Shown: positions 47,205 through 59,226, counted from the first letter of the stretch. The stretch: DNA of 64,000 nt from Cervus elaphus (GCF_910594005.1 NC_057827.1:6386001-6450000); one strand, 5' to 3'. Made by a program: numbers and translations. Notes: generated by a model not told the origin, from the sequence alone.

Positions 47205-48620
47205 GGAGCCTTTTAGGGTCTCTGGCCTGCCATTGAGTTCCTCGGGCCTCTACCAGGTCATTGCCTTATCCCTGGAGGGTACCTACATCTTTACACACAG
47301 GGTCAGAGCAGGAGCCCTGCATAGGCCGGGCTTCTCTGTCATGTTCTATGAGGAGATGGGATGAATGTTAGAAGGTTTTTCCTGATGATCTTAGCAAATC
47401 AACAGACCACCATCCATGGGATGTGAGCCAAGCTGACAACCCCTCCTCAGATCACATCCCCCGTGTGTGTGTGTGTGTGGTGGGGCGAGGTGCGGGGGGC
47501 AGGCACTGGGCTTGAGAGGTTGGGCCTGGAAAATGTCTAACAGAATTTTTGAGGAAATCAAAATTCTGTGTAGAGGAGAGGATCTGGCACTTTGACCTGA
47601 GGTGGGTAGATACTAGGGACAGAGAATGGCAAAGAGAGTGAGAAATGCACTAGGAATTGTGCATGAACCCCTAGGTGAAATGCTTTGTGGATGAACTGGC
47701 AAGTCTGTAGGGTTCCTTGAACTCTTTGGGTTGCTTTCAGGTACATTTTAAGCCAGTTTCAGGAAGCACTGAGGGTGCAGGTTCATGTACCCATCCCCCA
47801 GTTGGCTTCTCCTTTGATTGACTGCTTTGTGATGGATCTTTGTGGCAGCAAGTGGTTGGCATCAAGGCATTGTATCATGTCTTGGCATGGAGGCCAATTA
47901 TGAGGCGGGTGTTTGTTTTATCCATGTCTGGCCAGGTTCTCCCTGTGTTGATGATGTAAAGATGTTCCTCAGGACATGACAGGGTCATTTCTATACCCAG
48001 CCCACCTAGCCTTCTCTGAGGTTTGGAGCTCTTTCCTGGAGGTCATTAGACTGGATCCTGTGGAAACAGGGGAGTCAGCTTCCAAGGAGAGGCTGTCTTT
48101 TATGAGCGTCATTTTGTCATGCCATCAGCTGGTGCATCAAACCTATGATCCCTGGAATACCGGGCCTCAGGCCAGAGAAGTCATGGTGGATTCAGAGCTT
48201 GCAGCTGTTTGCTGGGTTATGTTGTGGAATGGCTGTGGCTGTCACATTGGTCCTTGAGGACCTGGGTCTCATGGTATCTCTGGTGTGGACAGTGATTTTC
48301 CTGGTTTATGAATTTGCAAGGTTCTGTAGTTTTGGTGACTGTGGATGTCACCATGGTCCTAGAAGAGCTCTTGGTTTGCTAAAGTATGGGCACTGATGGG
48401 ACTGGCTTTCAAAAGTGCGAGGCCCCACATCAGTTTACTCAGCTGTTTTAGGTGTCTCGCCTTATAACTTTGGACATTGGATAGGCTCCATTTCCTTTCT
48501 GTCTCTGTGTGGTCCAAGTGAAGGACTTTTATCTTTGCCTTAGGCTCAGAAACAATCTTCTTCTGAGTACTTACCTAGCTAATGTAGCCATCCCCAGGTT
48601 GTGTATGAGTTTCTATGGTA
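47205..48620 (+). repeat. Array B partial unit B7 without exon or snoRNA
   Basis: Unit body continues (ctggcctgccattgag; a GT run at 47463-47479; a segment resembling the 'gtggagcccc' region near 48,420) but fades into AT-rich sequence before any exon or snoRNA appears. This is the right edge of array B. Confidence 0.6.
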
Positions 48621-49282
48621 TATCATTGTATATTTTCTTTTCTTTTTTTTTTTTTTTAATGTGGCTCATTGAACATTTTTATTTTAGCTCTGTAAATCAG
48701 GATCATGAATTTTTTTGTTATTCATCTTTTTCTTTTCCTACTTGTTTTCTTCACTTTTTGTCATATGTGTTATATTATGATATAGTTGCCATTGTTTTCA
48801 GTCAAGTGCTTTATAAAAAATTTTCAGAGCCCTCCTTTCCCATTTTTAATTGGTGTGCTGCAAGAATTTTAAAAAACTCTTGTATCGATGTGTATTTTAT
48901 TGACCCTTATTTTTGTTGTGTGTGACCTTATAATATCTCACTTCATGTTTTTGTTTTTACTCTTGTTTTTTTAGTTGTTTAATTGACCTTTATAAACCAA
49001 GAATTTTTGCCAATTTAAATATTTCTTAAAATAATAAATTACACCTAAATGTTTCTTAGTCCTCTTGTCAGGTACATCTCTTCTGTTTTTTGCTTTCATA
49101 TTTTTCCAAAATGTTATATAATTTTTTATGAACATTTTTATGAACATTTTTTTGCATTCTGATTCTAGATGCCTTTTTTAATTTCTGGATTTTTAACTGT
49201 AGAAATTTTTTAAATTGTGAATTCACTGTTTCATATATGTTTTTACTACTATTTTTGTATGTTTAACCTCAATTGTACAATG
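48620..49282. other. AT-rich spacer, no gene seen
   Basis: Long T-rich stretches, including a T run at about 48,642-48,658. Possibly an old LINE relic, but I could not assign a family. No snoRNA-like boxes found. Confidence 0.5.
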
Positions 49283-49624
49283 TTACAGACTCTAGAGAGT
49301 CTCTTGGGCTGCAAGATCAAACCAGTCAATCCTAAAGAAACGCAATCCTGAATACTCATTGGAAGGACTGACACTGAAGCTGAAGCTCCAATACTTTGGC
49401 CACCTGATGTGAAGAACTGACTTATTGGAAAAGACCCTGATGCTGGGAAAAACTGAAGGCAGGAGGAGAAGGGGACAACAGAGGATGAGATGGTTGGATG
49501 GCATCACCAACTCAATGGACATGAGACTGAGTAAACTCTGGGAGTTGGTGATGGACAGAGAGGCCTGGCACTCTATAGTCCATGGGATCCCAAAGTCGGA
49601 CATGAATGAGTGACTGAACAACAA
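49283..49624 (+). mobile_element. BovB LINE 3' end fragment
   Basis: Matches the terminal ~340 bp of BovB in sense orientation (gaaggactgacactgaagct; tggttggatggcatcacc; cggacatgaatgagtgac; ends ctgaacaacaac). Non-functional fragment. Confidence 0.85.
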
Positions 49625-49917
49625 CAGACCTCTGTCCATAGTTCTTCAGACACACTGTTTAACTAGATTTAGTCCCTTGAATCTATTTGTTACCTCTACT
49701 GTGAATTCATACAGTATTTGATTTATGTCGTACCTGGCTGGCCTAGTGTTTTTCCCAGTTTTCTTTAGTTTAAGCCTGAATTTGCTATTAGAAGCTGATG
49801 ATCTGAGCCACAGTCAGTTCCAGGTCTTGTTTTTGCTGGCTGTCTATAGCCTATCCATCTTTGGCTACCAAGAATGTAATCAATCTGATTTCAGTATTTA
49901 CCATTTGGTGGCCACAA
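49625..49917 (-). mobile_element. Inverted BovB segment, left part
   Basis: Antisense BovB from the endonuclease region (gatctgagccacagtcag; tttggctaccaagaatgtaa). It ends at ccatttggtg and its natural continuation resumes at 51558 (gatgtccatgtgtaaagtc), so it is split by the next insertion. Confidence 0.8.
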
Positions 49918-51557
49918 CTGGAAAAGGTCAGTTTTCATTCCAATCCCAAAGAAAGGCAATGCCAAAGAATGCTCAAACTACTGCCCATTGCACTCACCTC
50001 ACATGCTAGTAAAGTAATGCTCAAAATTCTCCAAGCCAGGCTGCAACAGTATGTGAACCATGAACTTCCATATGTTCAAGCTGGATTTAGAAAAGGCAGA
50101 AGAACCAGATATCAAATTGGCAACATCCGTTAGATCATGGAAAAAGCAAGAGAGTTCCAGAAAAGCATCTGCTTCTGCTTTATTGACTATGCCAAAGCCT
50201 TTGACTGTGTGGATCACAACAAACTGTGGAAAATTCTACAAGAGATGGGAATACCACACCACCTGACCTGCCTCTTGAGAAATCTGTATGCACAACAGGA
50301 AGCAACAGTTAGAACTGGACATGGAACAACAGACTGGTTCTAAATAGGGAAAGGATTACATCAAGGCTGTATATTGTCACCCTGCTTGTTTAACTTATAT
50401 ACAGAGTACATCATTGGAGAAGGAAATGGCAACCAACTCCAGTACTCTTGCCTGGAAAAATCCCATGCACGGAGGAGCCTGGTGGGCTGCAGTCCATGGG
50501 GTTGCTAGGAGTCGGACACAACTGAGTGACTTCACTTTCACTTTTCACTTTCATGCATTGGAGAAGGAAATGGCAACCCACTCTAGTGTTCTTGCCTGGA
50601 GAATCCCAGGGATGGGGGAGCCTGGTGGGCTGCCTTCTATGGGGTCGCACAGAGTCGGACATGGCTGAATCGACTTAGCAGCAGCAGCAGCAGCAGAGTA
50701 CATCATGAGCAACACTGGGCTGGATGAAGCACATGCTGGAATCAAGATTGCTGGGAGAAATATCAATAACCTCAGATATGCAGATAACACCACCCTTATG
50801 GCAGAAAACAAAGAAGAACTAAAGAGCCCTTTGATGAAAGGGAAAGAGGGGAATGAAAAAGCAGACTTAAAACTCAACATTCAGAAAACTAAGATCATGC
50901 CATCTGGTCCCATCACTTCATGGCAAATAGATGGGGAAACAGTGGAAACAATGACAGACTTTATATTTTGGGACTCCAAAATCACTGCAGATGGTGACTG
51001 CAGCCATGAAATTAAAAGACACTTGTTCCTTGGAAGAAAAGCTATGACTAACCTAGACAGTATATTAAAAAACAGAGATATTACTTGGCCGACAAAGGTC
51101 CATCTAGTCAAAGCTATGGTTTTTCTAGTAGTCATGTACGGATGTGAGAGTTGGACTATAAAGAAAGCTGAGCACTGAAGAATTAATGCTTTTGAATTGA
51201 TGTGTTGTGGGGAAGACTCTTGAGAGTCCCTTGGACTGCAGAGAGATCCAGCCAGTCCATCCTAAAGGCAATCAGTCCTGAATATTCATTGGAAGGACTG
51301 ATGCTGAAGCTGAAACTCCAATACTTTGGCTACCTGATGAGAAGAACTGACTCACTGGAAAAGACCCTAATGCTGGGAAAGATTGAAGGCAGGAGGAGAA
51401 AAGGATGACAGAGGATGAGATGGTTGGATGGCATCACCAACTCATCAGACATGAGCTTGAATAAACTCTGGGATTTGGTGATAGACAGGGAGGCCTGGCA
51501 TGCTGCAGTCCATACGGTCGCTAAGAGTCAAACACAACTGAGCAACTGAACTGAACT
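49918..51557 (+). mobile_element. BovB LINE, 5'-truncated, sense, with reverse transcriptase remnants
   Basis: Sense BovB that includes reverse-transcriptase-coding sequence (peptides such as QAGFRKGRRTRYQIGNIR and FCFIDYAKAFDCVDHNKLW are visible) and the 3' terminus ending gagcaactgaactgaactga. It is broken by frameshifts, stop codons and a SINE at 50415-50693, so it is not an active element. It sits inside the inverted BovB segment. Confidence 0.85.
50415..50693 (+). mobile_element. Bov-A2-type dimeric SINE inside BovB
   Basis: Two Bov-A monomers in tandem (ggagaaggaaatggcaacc at 50416 and 50562) with a (CAG)n tail. Perfect 13-bp target-site duplication cagagtacatcat at 50402-50414 and 50694-50706 proves insertion into the BovB. 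Confidence 0.92.
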
Positions 51558-52372
51558 GATGTCCATGTGTAAAGTCATCTCTTGTGTTGTTGAAAAAGGG
51601 TATTTGCTATGACTAGTGCATTTTCTTGGCAGAATTCAGTTAGGCATTGTCCTGCTTCGTTTTGTTCTCCAAGGCCAAACTTACCTGTTATTACTCCAGG
51701 TGTCTCTTGACTTCCTACTTTTGCATTCCAACCCCTGATGATGAGTAGAATATCTTTTTAAGTATTAGTTCTAGGAGGTCTTCCAGGTCTTCATAGAAAT
51801 GGTCAACTTCAGCTTCTTCTGTATCCATGGTAGGGGTATAGACTTCAATTACTATAATGTTGACTGAGTTGCCTTGGAAACAAATCAAGATGATTCTGTC
51901 ATTTTTGAGGTTGCACCCAAGTACTGTATTTTGGACTCTTTTGTTGATTATGAGGGCTACTCCATTTCTTTTACGGGATTCTTGCCCACAGTGGCAGATA
52001 TAATGGTCATCTGAATTAAGTTTGCCTATTCCTATCCATTTTAGTCACTGATTGCTAAGATATTGATGTTTATTCTTACCATCTCCTGCTTGACCGCGTC
52101 CAATTTACCTTGATCCATGGGCCTAACATTCCAGGTCCCTATGCAATACTGTTCTTTGCAGCATTGAATTTTACTTGCATCACCAGACACACCCACAGCT
52201 GAGCAGCATATCCACTTTGGCCCAGCCACTTCATTCATTCTGGGGCTATTAGCAGTTCTCCACTCTTCCCCAGTAGCATGTTGGACACCTTCAGACCTGA
52301 GCGACTCATCTTTTGGTGTCATATCTTTTTGGCCTTTTGTACAGTTCATGAGGCAAGTATGCTGGGGTGGTT
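51558..52372 (-). mobile_element. Inverted BovB segment, right part (endonuclease region)
   Basis: Antisense BovB. Its minus-strand translation includes YCIGTWNVRPMDQGKLDAVK, typical of the start of the RTE/BovB apurinic-type endonuclease, with a frame that is later broken. With 49625-49917 it forms one inverted 5' segment of about 1.1 kb. Confidence 0.82.
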
Positions 52373-52377
52373 TACCA

Positions 52378-52772
52378 TTCCCTCCTCTCAGTGGTCATGT
52401 ACGGTTGTGAGAACTGGACTGTAAAGAAGGCAGAATGCCAAAAAATTGATGCCTTCAAACTGCTGTGCTGGAAAAGACTCCTGAAAGTCCCTTGGACAGC
52501 AATGAGATCAAACCAGTCAATCTTAAGGGAGATCAACCCTGCATATTCACTGCAAGGACGTGAACAGGCAACTCATTAGAAAAGTCACTGATTTGGGGAA
52601 AGATTGAGGGCTGAAGGAGAAGAAGGCATCAGAGGATGGGATGGCTGGATGGTGTCACCAGTGCAATGAACGTGAACTTGGGCAAACTCCAGGAGATGGT
52701 GAGGGACATGAAGGCCTGGTGTGCTACAGTCCATGGGGTCGCAAAGAGTTACATGACTGGGCAACTGAACAA
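52378..52772 (+). mobile_element. BovB 3' end, sense part of the inverted element
   Basis: Sense BovB 3' end (ggtcatgtacggttgtgaga ... gggcaactgaacaacagcag). It directly follows the 5' end of the inverted segment, the arrangement expected of a 5'-inverted (twin-primed) LINE insertion. Confidence 0.8.
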
Positions 52773-53219
52773 CAGCAGCAACCTTAGTTTATTGGTATTC
52801 TTTTTAATGAGTTATTTAATATCTAGGTATCTTATTTTTTCACACAGATCCTTTATGGGATTTGGATCATTTTTTCTTTTTTAAATTTTTTTGATCTTTT
52901 GATGCTCACTAATTTCACTCAGTATCTTCCATGTTTTGTGCTCTCTAATAATGATCATGTCTGGTAAACTTTTCTTACTTATTATACAATTCCATTTTCA
53001 TTTCATTTCTTTAATTTATATTTTTGTTATTTACTGGAGATTTGTCTTCATTTTCACTTTTTAAAGATATTTTATATTCACACCCCAAATTTTTCATCAG
53101 TATTTTATTATTTATTCTGATTACTGCATTGTTTCATCTTTTGTTTCTTTCATTGATTTTCTATTCACATTCTTTTCATGATTACTTTTCTTCTGTAATG
53201 GGTCATCTTTTCATTTCTA
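52773..53219. other. AT-rich spacer, no gene seen
   Basis: T-rich sequence similar in composition to 48,620-49,282, perhaps once continuous with it before the BovB insertions. No recognisable gene. Confidence 0.5.
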
Positions 53220-53620
53220 TCTGAGAGTTTTTTATTGTAGTATAGTTGATAAATAATATTGTGCCAATTTCTTTATATAGCAGAGTGACTCAGTTATACA
53301 CGTATATACATTTTTATACTCTTTTCCATTATGACTAATAACAGAATATTGAATGTCATTTCTTGTGTTATACACTTAGGACCTTGTCTATCCATTCTAA
53401 ATATAATAGTTTGTATCTACCAACCCCAAACTCCCAGTTCATCCCTTTCCCTCCCCTCCCTCCCCTTGGCAGCCACAAGTTTGTTCTCTGTATCTGTGCA
53501 TGTCTTTCTGTTTTGTAGATAGATTCATTTGTGCCTTATTTCAATTCCACATGTAGGTGATATATTCTACTTGTCTATCTCTTTCTGACTTAATTTAGTA
53601 TGATAGTCTCTAGTTGTAGC
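53220..53620 (-). mobile_element. L1 3' end fragment, antisense
   Basis: Resembles the antisense of ruminant L1 3' UTR sequence (ttattgtagtatagttgata; agcagagtgactcagttatac; ccctcccctccctccccttgg). Old and diverged. Confidence 0.6.
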
Positions 53621-54097
53621 TCTGTTGTGCAGTTTTTATATTAAATTAGGGTACCTGATTTCTATTACAGTTTTTATTTTAGTTCCTAAACCCTGTTTTG
53701 GTTTAATTCAATGTCTTATATCTAAAGTTTGTGGTTTTCTTTGCAGTCCAATTGTCAGAGCTGATTTGTTGCTATTTTGGTCCCTTGGTCTCTTTGATTT
53801 TGCTTAGTCTTCATGTAGCTCCTGCTAGTCATGCATAAGGTGTTAGAAGGTTTTTTCTACACTGAATGCTGTCTCTGGAGTGAGAGACTCTACATACAGA
53901 AATGAATAGTTTCTGTTAGTTCAGGCAGCTCATTTTCATGGTGTGACCTGATCTGTGTCACCTGGCTTTTAGCCTTCTTAGGTACAGAGGGAGATTCTCT
54001 AGCCTAGAGGGAGATTATCTAGTCTAGAGATTTTCAAGACTAAGTGAGAATACGTGCAGTATAGGGATTCCTAGGCCAGTTTGCTCTATTTTTATAG
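53621..54097. other. Non-coding spacer leading into array C
   Basis: No gene is seen. The last ~200 bp belong to the array-C unit body; a small local repeat 'gagggagatt(c/a)t(c/a)tag' occurs twice around 53,987-54,018. Confidence 0.5.
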
Positions 54098-54228
54098 TTC
54101 AACTTAGAATCACACTTGATTTCTTTTGAAAGAATTATATTTGTTTCACCTTGAGAAGTGAAATGATGGAGAATATCTGACTAAATCTGCCATTCAAACC
54201 TCACAGTTCATTGGAGACTCTCACACTG
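54098..54228 (+). other. Candidate host exon, unit C1
   Basis: 131 nt; acceptor ctctatttttatag, donor actg|GTAAGC. SnoRNA-like copy 20 starts 213 nt after the donor. The acceptor choice is a guess; the donor side is conserved in all C units (gtaagc/gtacac...tttgtcctga). Confidence 0.4.
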
Positions 54229-54441
54229 GTAAGCATTTTGTCCTGAGAATACTGACATTAGAGTGTTGTAACATTCCAATGGTAATAAAACTCTGGCCAA
54301 GCCAGTTAACTGATACTAGATCATTGACTGTGATGACCTCGTCTCCATCATTTAAAACTGCTGATGGTTGTGTCTGAAGGTGTTGGGATCCTGATTGCTC
54401 AGTCTCTGCTACATAACTTACTGTCCTACTACAAATGTACC

Positions 54442-54524
54442 TGCATTGGTGATGAGTTCAAAGTGGGTCTCAGAGGAATCTGAATAAAATGGCTGACAAA
54501 ATTATTTCTGTGAGGTGAGGTCCA
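54442..54524 (+). pseudogene. SNORD116-like element, copy 20 (group C)
   Basis: 83 nt; C box GTGATGA (54449-54455), D' CTGA after a new guide (GTCTCAGAGGAAT), C' degraded (TGGCTGA), D box GTGA, 3' GGTCC. It lacks the ATTCCTTGGAAA guide. It could be an expressed variant or a relic. Confidence 0.6.
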
Positions 54525-54859
54525 GCACAAGGGACTATACTAGGCTATGGAGGGAGTTCAGTTGGTCAAGTAGTATCAATAGTGACTATCATGTTTAAAG
54601 TTAACAAATAACTTTTACAAATTTTACAGTTGCCTGTAAACATCTGATTTGATGGCAGAAAATACTGGACAGTATTTGCTCTGATGGAGGGTAGAGATTA
54701 ACTTAATGTTGGAATAACATCAGGAACATTTTAGGAGACAAATGCATTATTTTATTTCAAATGAGGGTGCGTTTGTGAACTCTACCACTTTGTGTCTAGG
54801 AGACCAATGGACACATTTACCTCTTATCTTTCCACATTTTACTTTATTCTTTCATGTAG

Positions 54860-54958
54860 CATGGATCTCGTACTGAGTTTCATATGCAAGAGAGTGACAT
54901 AAAGGACAGGATTGAGAATAAGTTAGCCTTTTCATCTTTGAGATTCGTTCTCACACTG
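54860..54958 (+). other. Candidate host exon, unit C2
   Basis: 99 nt; acceptor ttctttcatgtag, donor actg|GTACAC. SnoRNA-like copy 21 starts 236 nt after the donor. Confidence 0.4.
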
Positions 54959-55194
54959 GTACACACTTTGTCCTGAAAATACTCCATTCCTCTTAGAGGT
55001 AATATAATTTTGAGGTCAATATTAGAGGTCAATAACAGTAAGTCTTTGACTATTCTGGTCAGCCTTGGAGCCTTTGGAAGTATATGGTCTCCAAGACTGA
55101 ATATGGTAGTTCAGTGTGTCTGTGGGTGATGAACTCCTGAATACCTGGTCTGTTGTTTAACTGAGGTTCGAAATACCCTCTCTAGTAATGTGCC

Positions 55195-55274
55195 TGGATT
55201 GATGACTGTAACAATTCATCTCAGAAAATCTGAACAAAATGAGTGACCTAATCAATTATGTGAAACTGAGGACT
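55195..55274 (+). pseudogene. SNORD116-like element, copy 21 (group C)
   Basis: 80 nt; TGGATT start but a weak C box (ATGACTG). D' CTGA after CATCTCAGAAAAT, C' TGAGTGA and D CTGA are intact; the 3' stem is GGACT. Confidence 0.6.
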
Positions 55275-56437
55275 AGAACCCACCTTGTACAAAATATGGA
55301 GGGAGAGTTGAGCTTTTTCATCTATGAGGTATCAAGAGGGACTGTTGTATTTGAAAGTTCACCAACGTGCGTGTGTTTGATAAACTGAACTAGGCAGAGA
55401 TTGTACTTCTACAGTGCTGGGATAATGTGGAAACTCTCTTGAGTGCTCATGTGGCAGCATTAGACTCTAGAGAACCAGCACATGAGTGCTGAAAATGTGG
55501 GGTGCAGTTGTGCCTACACATGTTTGTCTGAGCTGCTGGAATCTTCTGCATGACAGTCTCTTTAGGGCAATTAGATGGTCAAAATTCAAAGAGATCATAG
55601 GTTTTTATTCTTCACTTCTATATTAAATGAAACAATTACATGGAAATTGAAGCATAGATACTGTATTTTGGAATGTCTTCATAGTATTTTTAATCTACTT
55701 GCCAACTCTGTCTTGAGTTTTCAACTGCCATTTAGTTGTATCTCTCTTTTTTCTCCCATTATGTGAGGAAGCAGTTTCACATACATTTGATTGCTGCTTC
55801 AATTATATGCTGTATTAAACATTTTTAGATGTGAAATCATAATAAAATTCTTGCATTTTTATGTGTATATATCATGACTTCTGCCCTCAATGTGTTTCAT
55901 ATGTGTATAAGAATGACTCTGGTTGTAATGCATGGTTCTGAGGCATGTGTACTGGGAGACTTTGAACTAATGGCTTGTAAAAACTTAATCTGTATACTAC
56001 CATGTTCTGAAGAGTGAGTGTAACTGTTCTGCTGTCCAGTTGTCCAGTGACTGTCTATGGTGAATATTGCATAAACCTGTGTCATTATATTAAGAAGATT
56101 TTCTTTCTCAATCTCCCAAATTTTTCCTCGTGCTTTATAGATTGGAAGTGATGTTTAATGGAAGGTACATTTTGTTGCTTGGAATTCTCACCAACACACC
56201 AGGGAAGTGCCATTTTGTCATTGGTAACATGACATCTAGGAATGGCATCTGGGAATGGCAAAACAATATATTCCAGAAATAAAACCCAATTTTCAATAAG
56301 ATTTTTGCAGGGTTGTTTTTATTATTGTTTTTAAGAAATCAGGAATTCACATGGCTTTATGAAGACTCTGTTAATTCAAATACTGTGAGGCATTAATAAT
56401 ATGGTGAGTTATTCATGTTTTCTGTCTCTTTTATTTC
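55275..56437. other. Array-C unit body, no gene seen
   Basis: Non-coding AT-rich body. Contains features shared with other C units (gctgtattaaacatttttagatg near 55,809, matched near 58,329 and 59,289) and short non-conserved ORFs only. Confidence 0.6.
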
Positions 56438-56886
56438 TTTTTTTAAATTTTTTTTCATTTATTTTTATTAGTTGGAGGCTAATTGCTTTACAATATTGTA
56501 GTGGGTTTTGCCATACATTGACATGAATCAGGCATGGATTTACATGTGTTCCCCATCCTGATCCCCACTCCCACCTCCCTCCCCATCCCATCCGTCTGGG
56601 TCTTCATTTGAATCAGTTCTAATGAGATGGATGAAACTGGAGCCCATTACACAGAGTGAAGTGAGCCAGAAAGATAAAGACCAATACAGTATACTAACGC
56701 TTATATATGGAATTTAAAAAGATGGTAACGATAACCCTATGTGCAAAACAGGAAAAGAGACACAGATGTACAGAACAGACTTTTGGACTCTGTGGGAGAA
56801 GGCGAGGGTGGGATGTTCTGAGAGAATAGCATTGAAACAAGTATACTATCAAGGGTGAAACAGATCACTAGCCCAGGTTGGATGCA
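56438..56886 (-). mobile_element. Bovine-type L1 insertion with 5' inversion
   Basis: A 15-bp perfect target-site duplication (tgtctcttttatttc at 56423-56437 and 56887-56901) encloses a poly-T end, antisense L1 3' UTR (gccatacattgacatgaatc) up to about 56,604, and then sense L1 3' UTR (gatgaaactggagcccatta ... gggtgggatgttc). The two parts meet head to head, as expected from twin priming. Overall element orientation is minus. Confidence 0.88.
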
Positions 56887-56945
56887 TGTCTCTTTTATTT
56901 CAATAATGTTTGCTCTTTCTTTGCTTGGAATAAAACTTTAAAATA

Positions 56946-57064
56946 CCTAAGTAAACCCCAGGAGATGAGCAAACTCTAGGATATGGTAAAGGAGAGGGAA
57001 GCCTGGCATGCTGCAATCCATGGCGTCGCAAAGAGTCAGACATGACTGAGCGACTGAACAACAA
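56946..57064 (+). mobile_element. BovB/Bov-A 3' tail fragment
   Basis: Short sense piece ending gtcgcaaagagtcagacatg then actgagcgactgaacaacaa. It is common to the 3' ends of BovB and Bov-A SINEs, so the parent cannot be told apart. Confidence 0.75.
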
Positions 57065-57159
57065 GTACACAGAGAACCATTCCATCTTCTGTTTGGTTGA
57101 TAAATGGACATTATCACTTCCCATCTTTATAAATATTTACTCTGTTGCTACAATTCAAG

Positions 57160-57279
57160 ATGGACCAAGAGCTTGGTTTCGTATGAATGAGTTTATTCCC
57201 TTGAGATCTGACATGAAGGAGAGCTTCAGGAACAATTCTACCTCTCATCCTGAAGGGTTAGTGGGAATTTTTCATGCTG
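57160..57279 (+). other. Candidate host exon, unit C3
   Basis: 120 nt; acceptor gctacaattcaag (weak), donor gctg|GTAAAC. SnoRNA-like copy 22 starts 229 nt after the donor. Confidence 0.4.
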
Positions 57280-57508
57280 GTAAACACTTTGTCCTGAAGA
57301 TACTGACATTCCTCTCAGGGAGTATAATGGGAGTGTCACCCTCCAATGACAGTGGGGCTCTGACTATGCTAGTCAGCCTTGGGGTCACCATTGATGCTGG
57401 TCTCCATGGTTGAATAGTGTGGACCAGTGTGTCCCCAGGAAGACAGAGTCCTAACAGCTCAGTGTCTACTACATGTTTCATTCTAAAGTTTCCTTTTATA
57501 AGTGCACC

Positions 57509-57587
57509 TGGAAAAATGGTGACTTTTAAAATGAACCTCATTGGAATCAGAACAAAATGAGTGACAAAATCGCTTAGTTAAGGTCCA
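57509..57587 (+). pseudogene. SNORD116-like element, copy 22 (group C)
   Basis: 79 nt; C box ATGGTGA (57516-57522), guide region CCTCATTGGAAT, D' changed to CAGA, C' TGAGTGA intact, D box TTAA, 3' GGTCCA. Confidence 0.6.
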
Positions 57588-58003
57588 GTCCACAGGCCAT
57601 GCTAGTCAAAAATGTGGAGGGATATTCAGTTTGCTCAGCAGGTGCTGTACCCCAAATATGGACTATGGTATTGGGAAACTAAGATGCCGACATGTGCTAG
57701 AGGAGCTGAATTGTACAGTGGTTGATCAACAATCAATTTGGGATGATATGATTAACTCTGGGTACTTGGCTGCCAGCATCTACAAACCTGTAGTAAATAA
57801 ATTCTGGGTAATCACTACTTGAATAGTGAGTTCCATGAGACATCTTTGTAACTACACTTGAACCATTCACACATTTGTCTGAGCTGCCAAAATATTCTGA
57901 GTGATTATTGATGTCTTCAGTGTGCTTGGATTGTCAAAATTCAAGGTTACGAACTTCTACTTTTCATTTTCTATTAAGTAGAACAGTTATATGTAAATTG
58001 AAG

Positions 58004-58179
58004 AGTTTGCAACCCCATGAACTGTAGCCCGCTGGTCTCCTCTATCTGTGGGATTCTCCAGGCAAGAATACTGTAATGGGAAGCCATTCCCTTCTCCAGG
58101 GGATCTTCTTGACTCAGGGATTGAACTCAGGTCTCCTGCATTGTAGGCGAATTGCTTACCATCTGAGACAGGGAAGCCC
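58004..58179 (-). mobile_element. Bov-tA-type SINE, antisense
   Basis: Minus strand: gggcttccctgtctcagatg, a tRNA-Glu-like head, then Bov-A body. Flanks aattgaag and aactgaaag suggest a degenerate target-site duplication. Confidence 0.8.
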
Positions 58180-59099
58180 AACTGAAAGTAGGTGTATGGA
58201 ATCTCCACGACATCTTTTAATTTGTTGCCAACAAAGTCACTAGAATTAGAACAGTTGTTTCTTTGTTTTTCATTTTTCCTATAAACTGAGCAAGCAATTT
58301 CGTATATTTTGAATGCTGGCTTCAACTACATGCTGCATTAAACACTTTTAGATGTGAAAGGATTACACTTCAAATTCTTAGATTTTTTGCATGAATTTCA
58401 TTGGCCACTTTCATGTATTTTCATTGAGTTTCTAATGTGTTTAAAGAAATATCCTAGTTTTAATAATTTTTCAGCAAATGTGCTAGGAAAATTTGGAGAA
58501 AAATATCTTAGAAAAATTATGTCTTTTCTACTGTGGTCAAAGTTGTGAACATAATTTTCTTGTCATCTTATGATCAAGGAATATCTATTATGAATTCTTA
58601 TAATTTCTTGTAGCTGAATATGCCATTAAAAAACTTTATTTTGCAGCTTCTCTAATTTCATTTGTACTTTGTATATTGGACATGACATTACAGTTCCATA
58701 AATATCACCACTACACCAATAAAGTACTGATTTTGTCACTTGTGCTAGCTCTCTTAATTGGGAAGTAACAAAACAATGCACTCCTAGGGTAACAGCCAAT
58801 TTTAGTAAATTTGTTCTTTGTATTGTTTATTATTTTTAAATAATAAAAATTGCATTGAGTTGATGAGTAGCTAGTTAATACAACTTTATTAGCACCGATA
58901 ATCCATTGAGATATCTGAAACTTCAGTCTCCTTTATTTTTAAGATTTAATAGTTTCTCTTCTTTAACCAGAAAAATCCTAGAGGAGTAATAAATTCATAT
59001 ATTTTACATAAAGATACACAGCAGATCTTCCTGTCTTATGCAGTTTTGACACAGAGACATGTATACCTTTCATCTTTCCACGTGTATACTTTCCCACAG
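58180..59099. other. Array-C unit body, no gene seen
   Basis: AT-rich unit body with the recurrent 'tgcattaaacacttttagatg' sequence near 58,333. No snoRNA boxes or stable ORFs. Confidence 0.6.
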
Positions 59100-59226
59100 G
59101 TTGATGTGGGCCAAAAACTAGGTTTTGTATGGATGAGCCTCTTCCTTCTTGATATATGCCATGGAGGAAAATATTGGGAATAATTCTGCTTTCCATCCTC
59201 AAGGGCCAATGGGAATTCTAATATCA
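59100..59226 (+). other. Candidate host exon, unit C4, without a snoRNA
   Basis: 127 nt; good acceptor actttcccacag and donor tcag|TAAGC (shifted by one or two bases from the other C donors). No SNORD116-like element follows within the usual ~230 nt. The sequence passes directly into unit-body sequence, so the snoRNA has been deleted. Confidence 0.4.

Noticed and set aside
47463..47479. GT microsatellite as a regulatory site
   Set aside because: A short simple repeat inside an array-B unit; nothing else supports a function.
50060..51178. Reverse-transcriptase-like reading frames as a host gene
   Set aside because: They match BovB ORF segments, are interrupted by a SINE and broken frames, and lie in a nested mobile element block.
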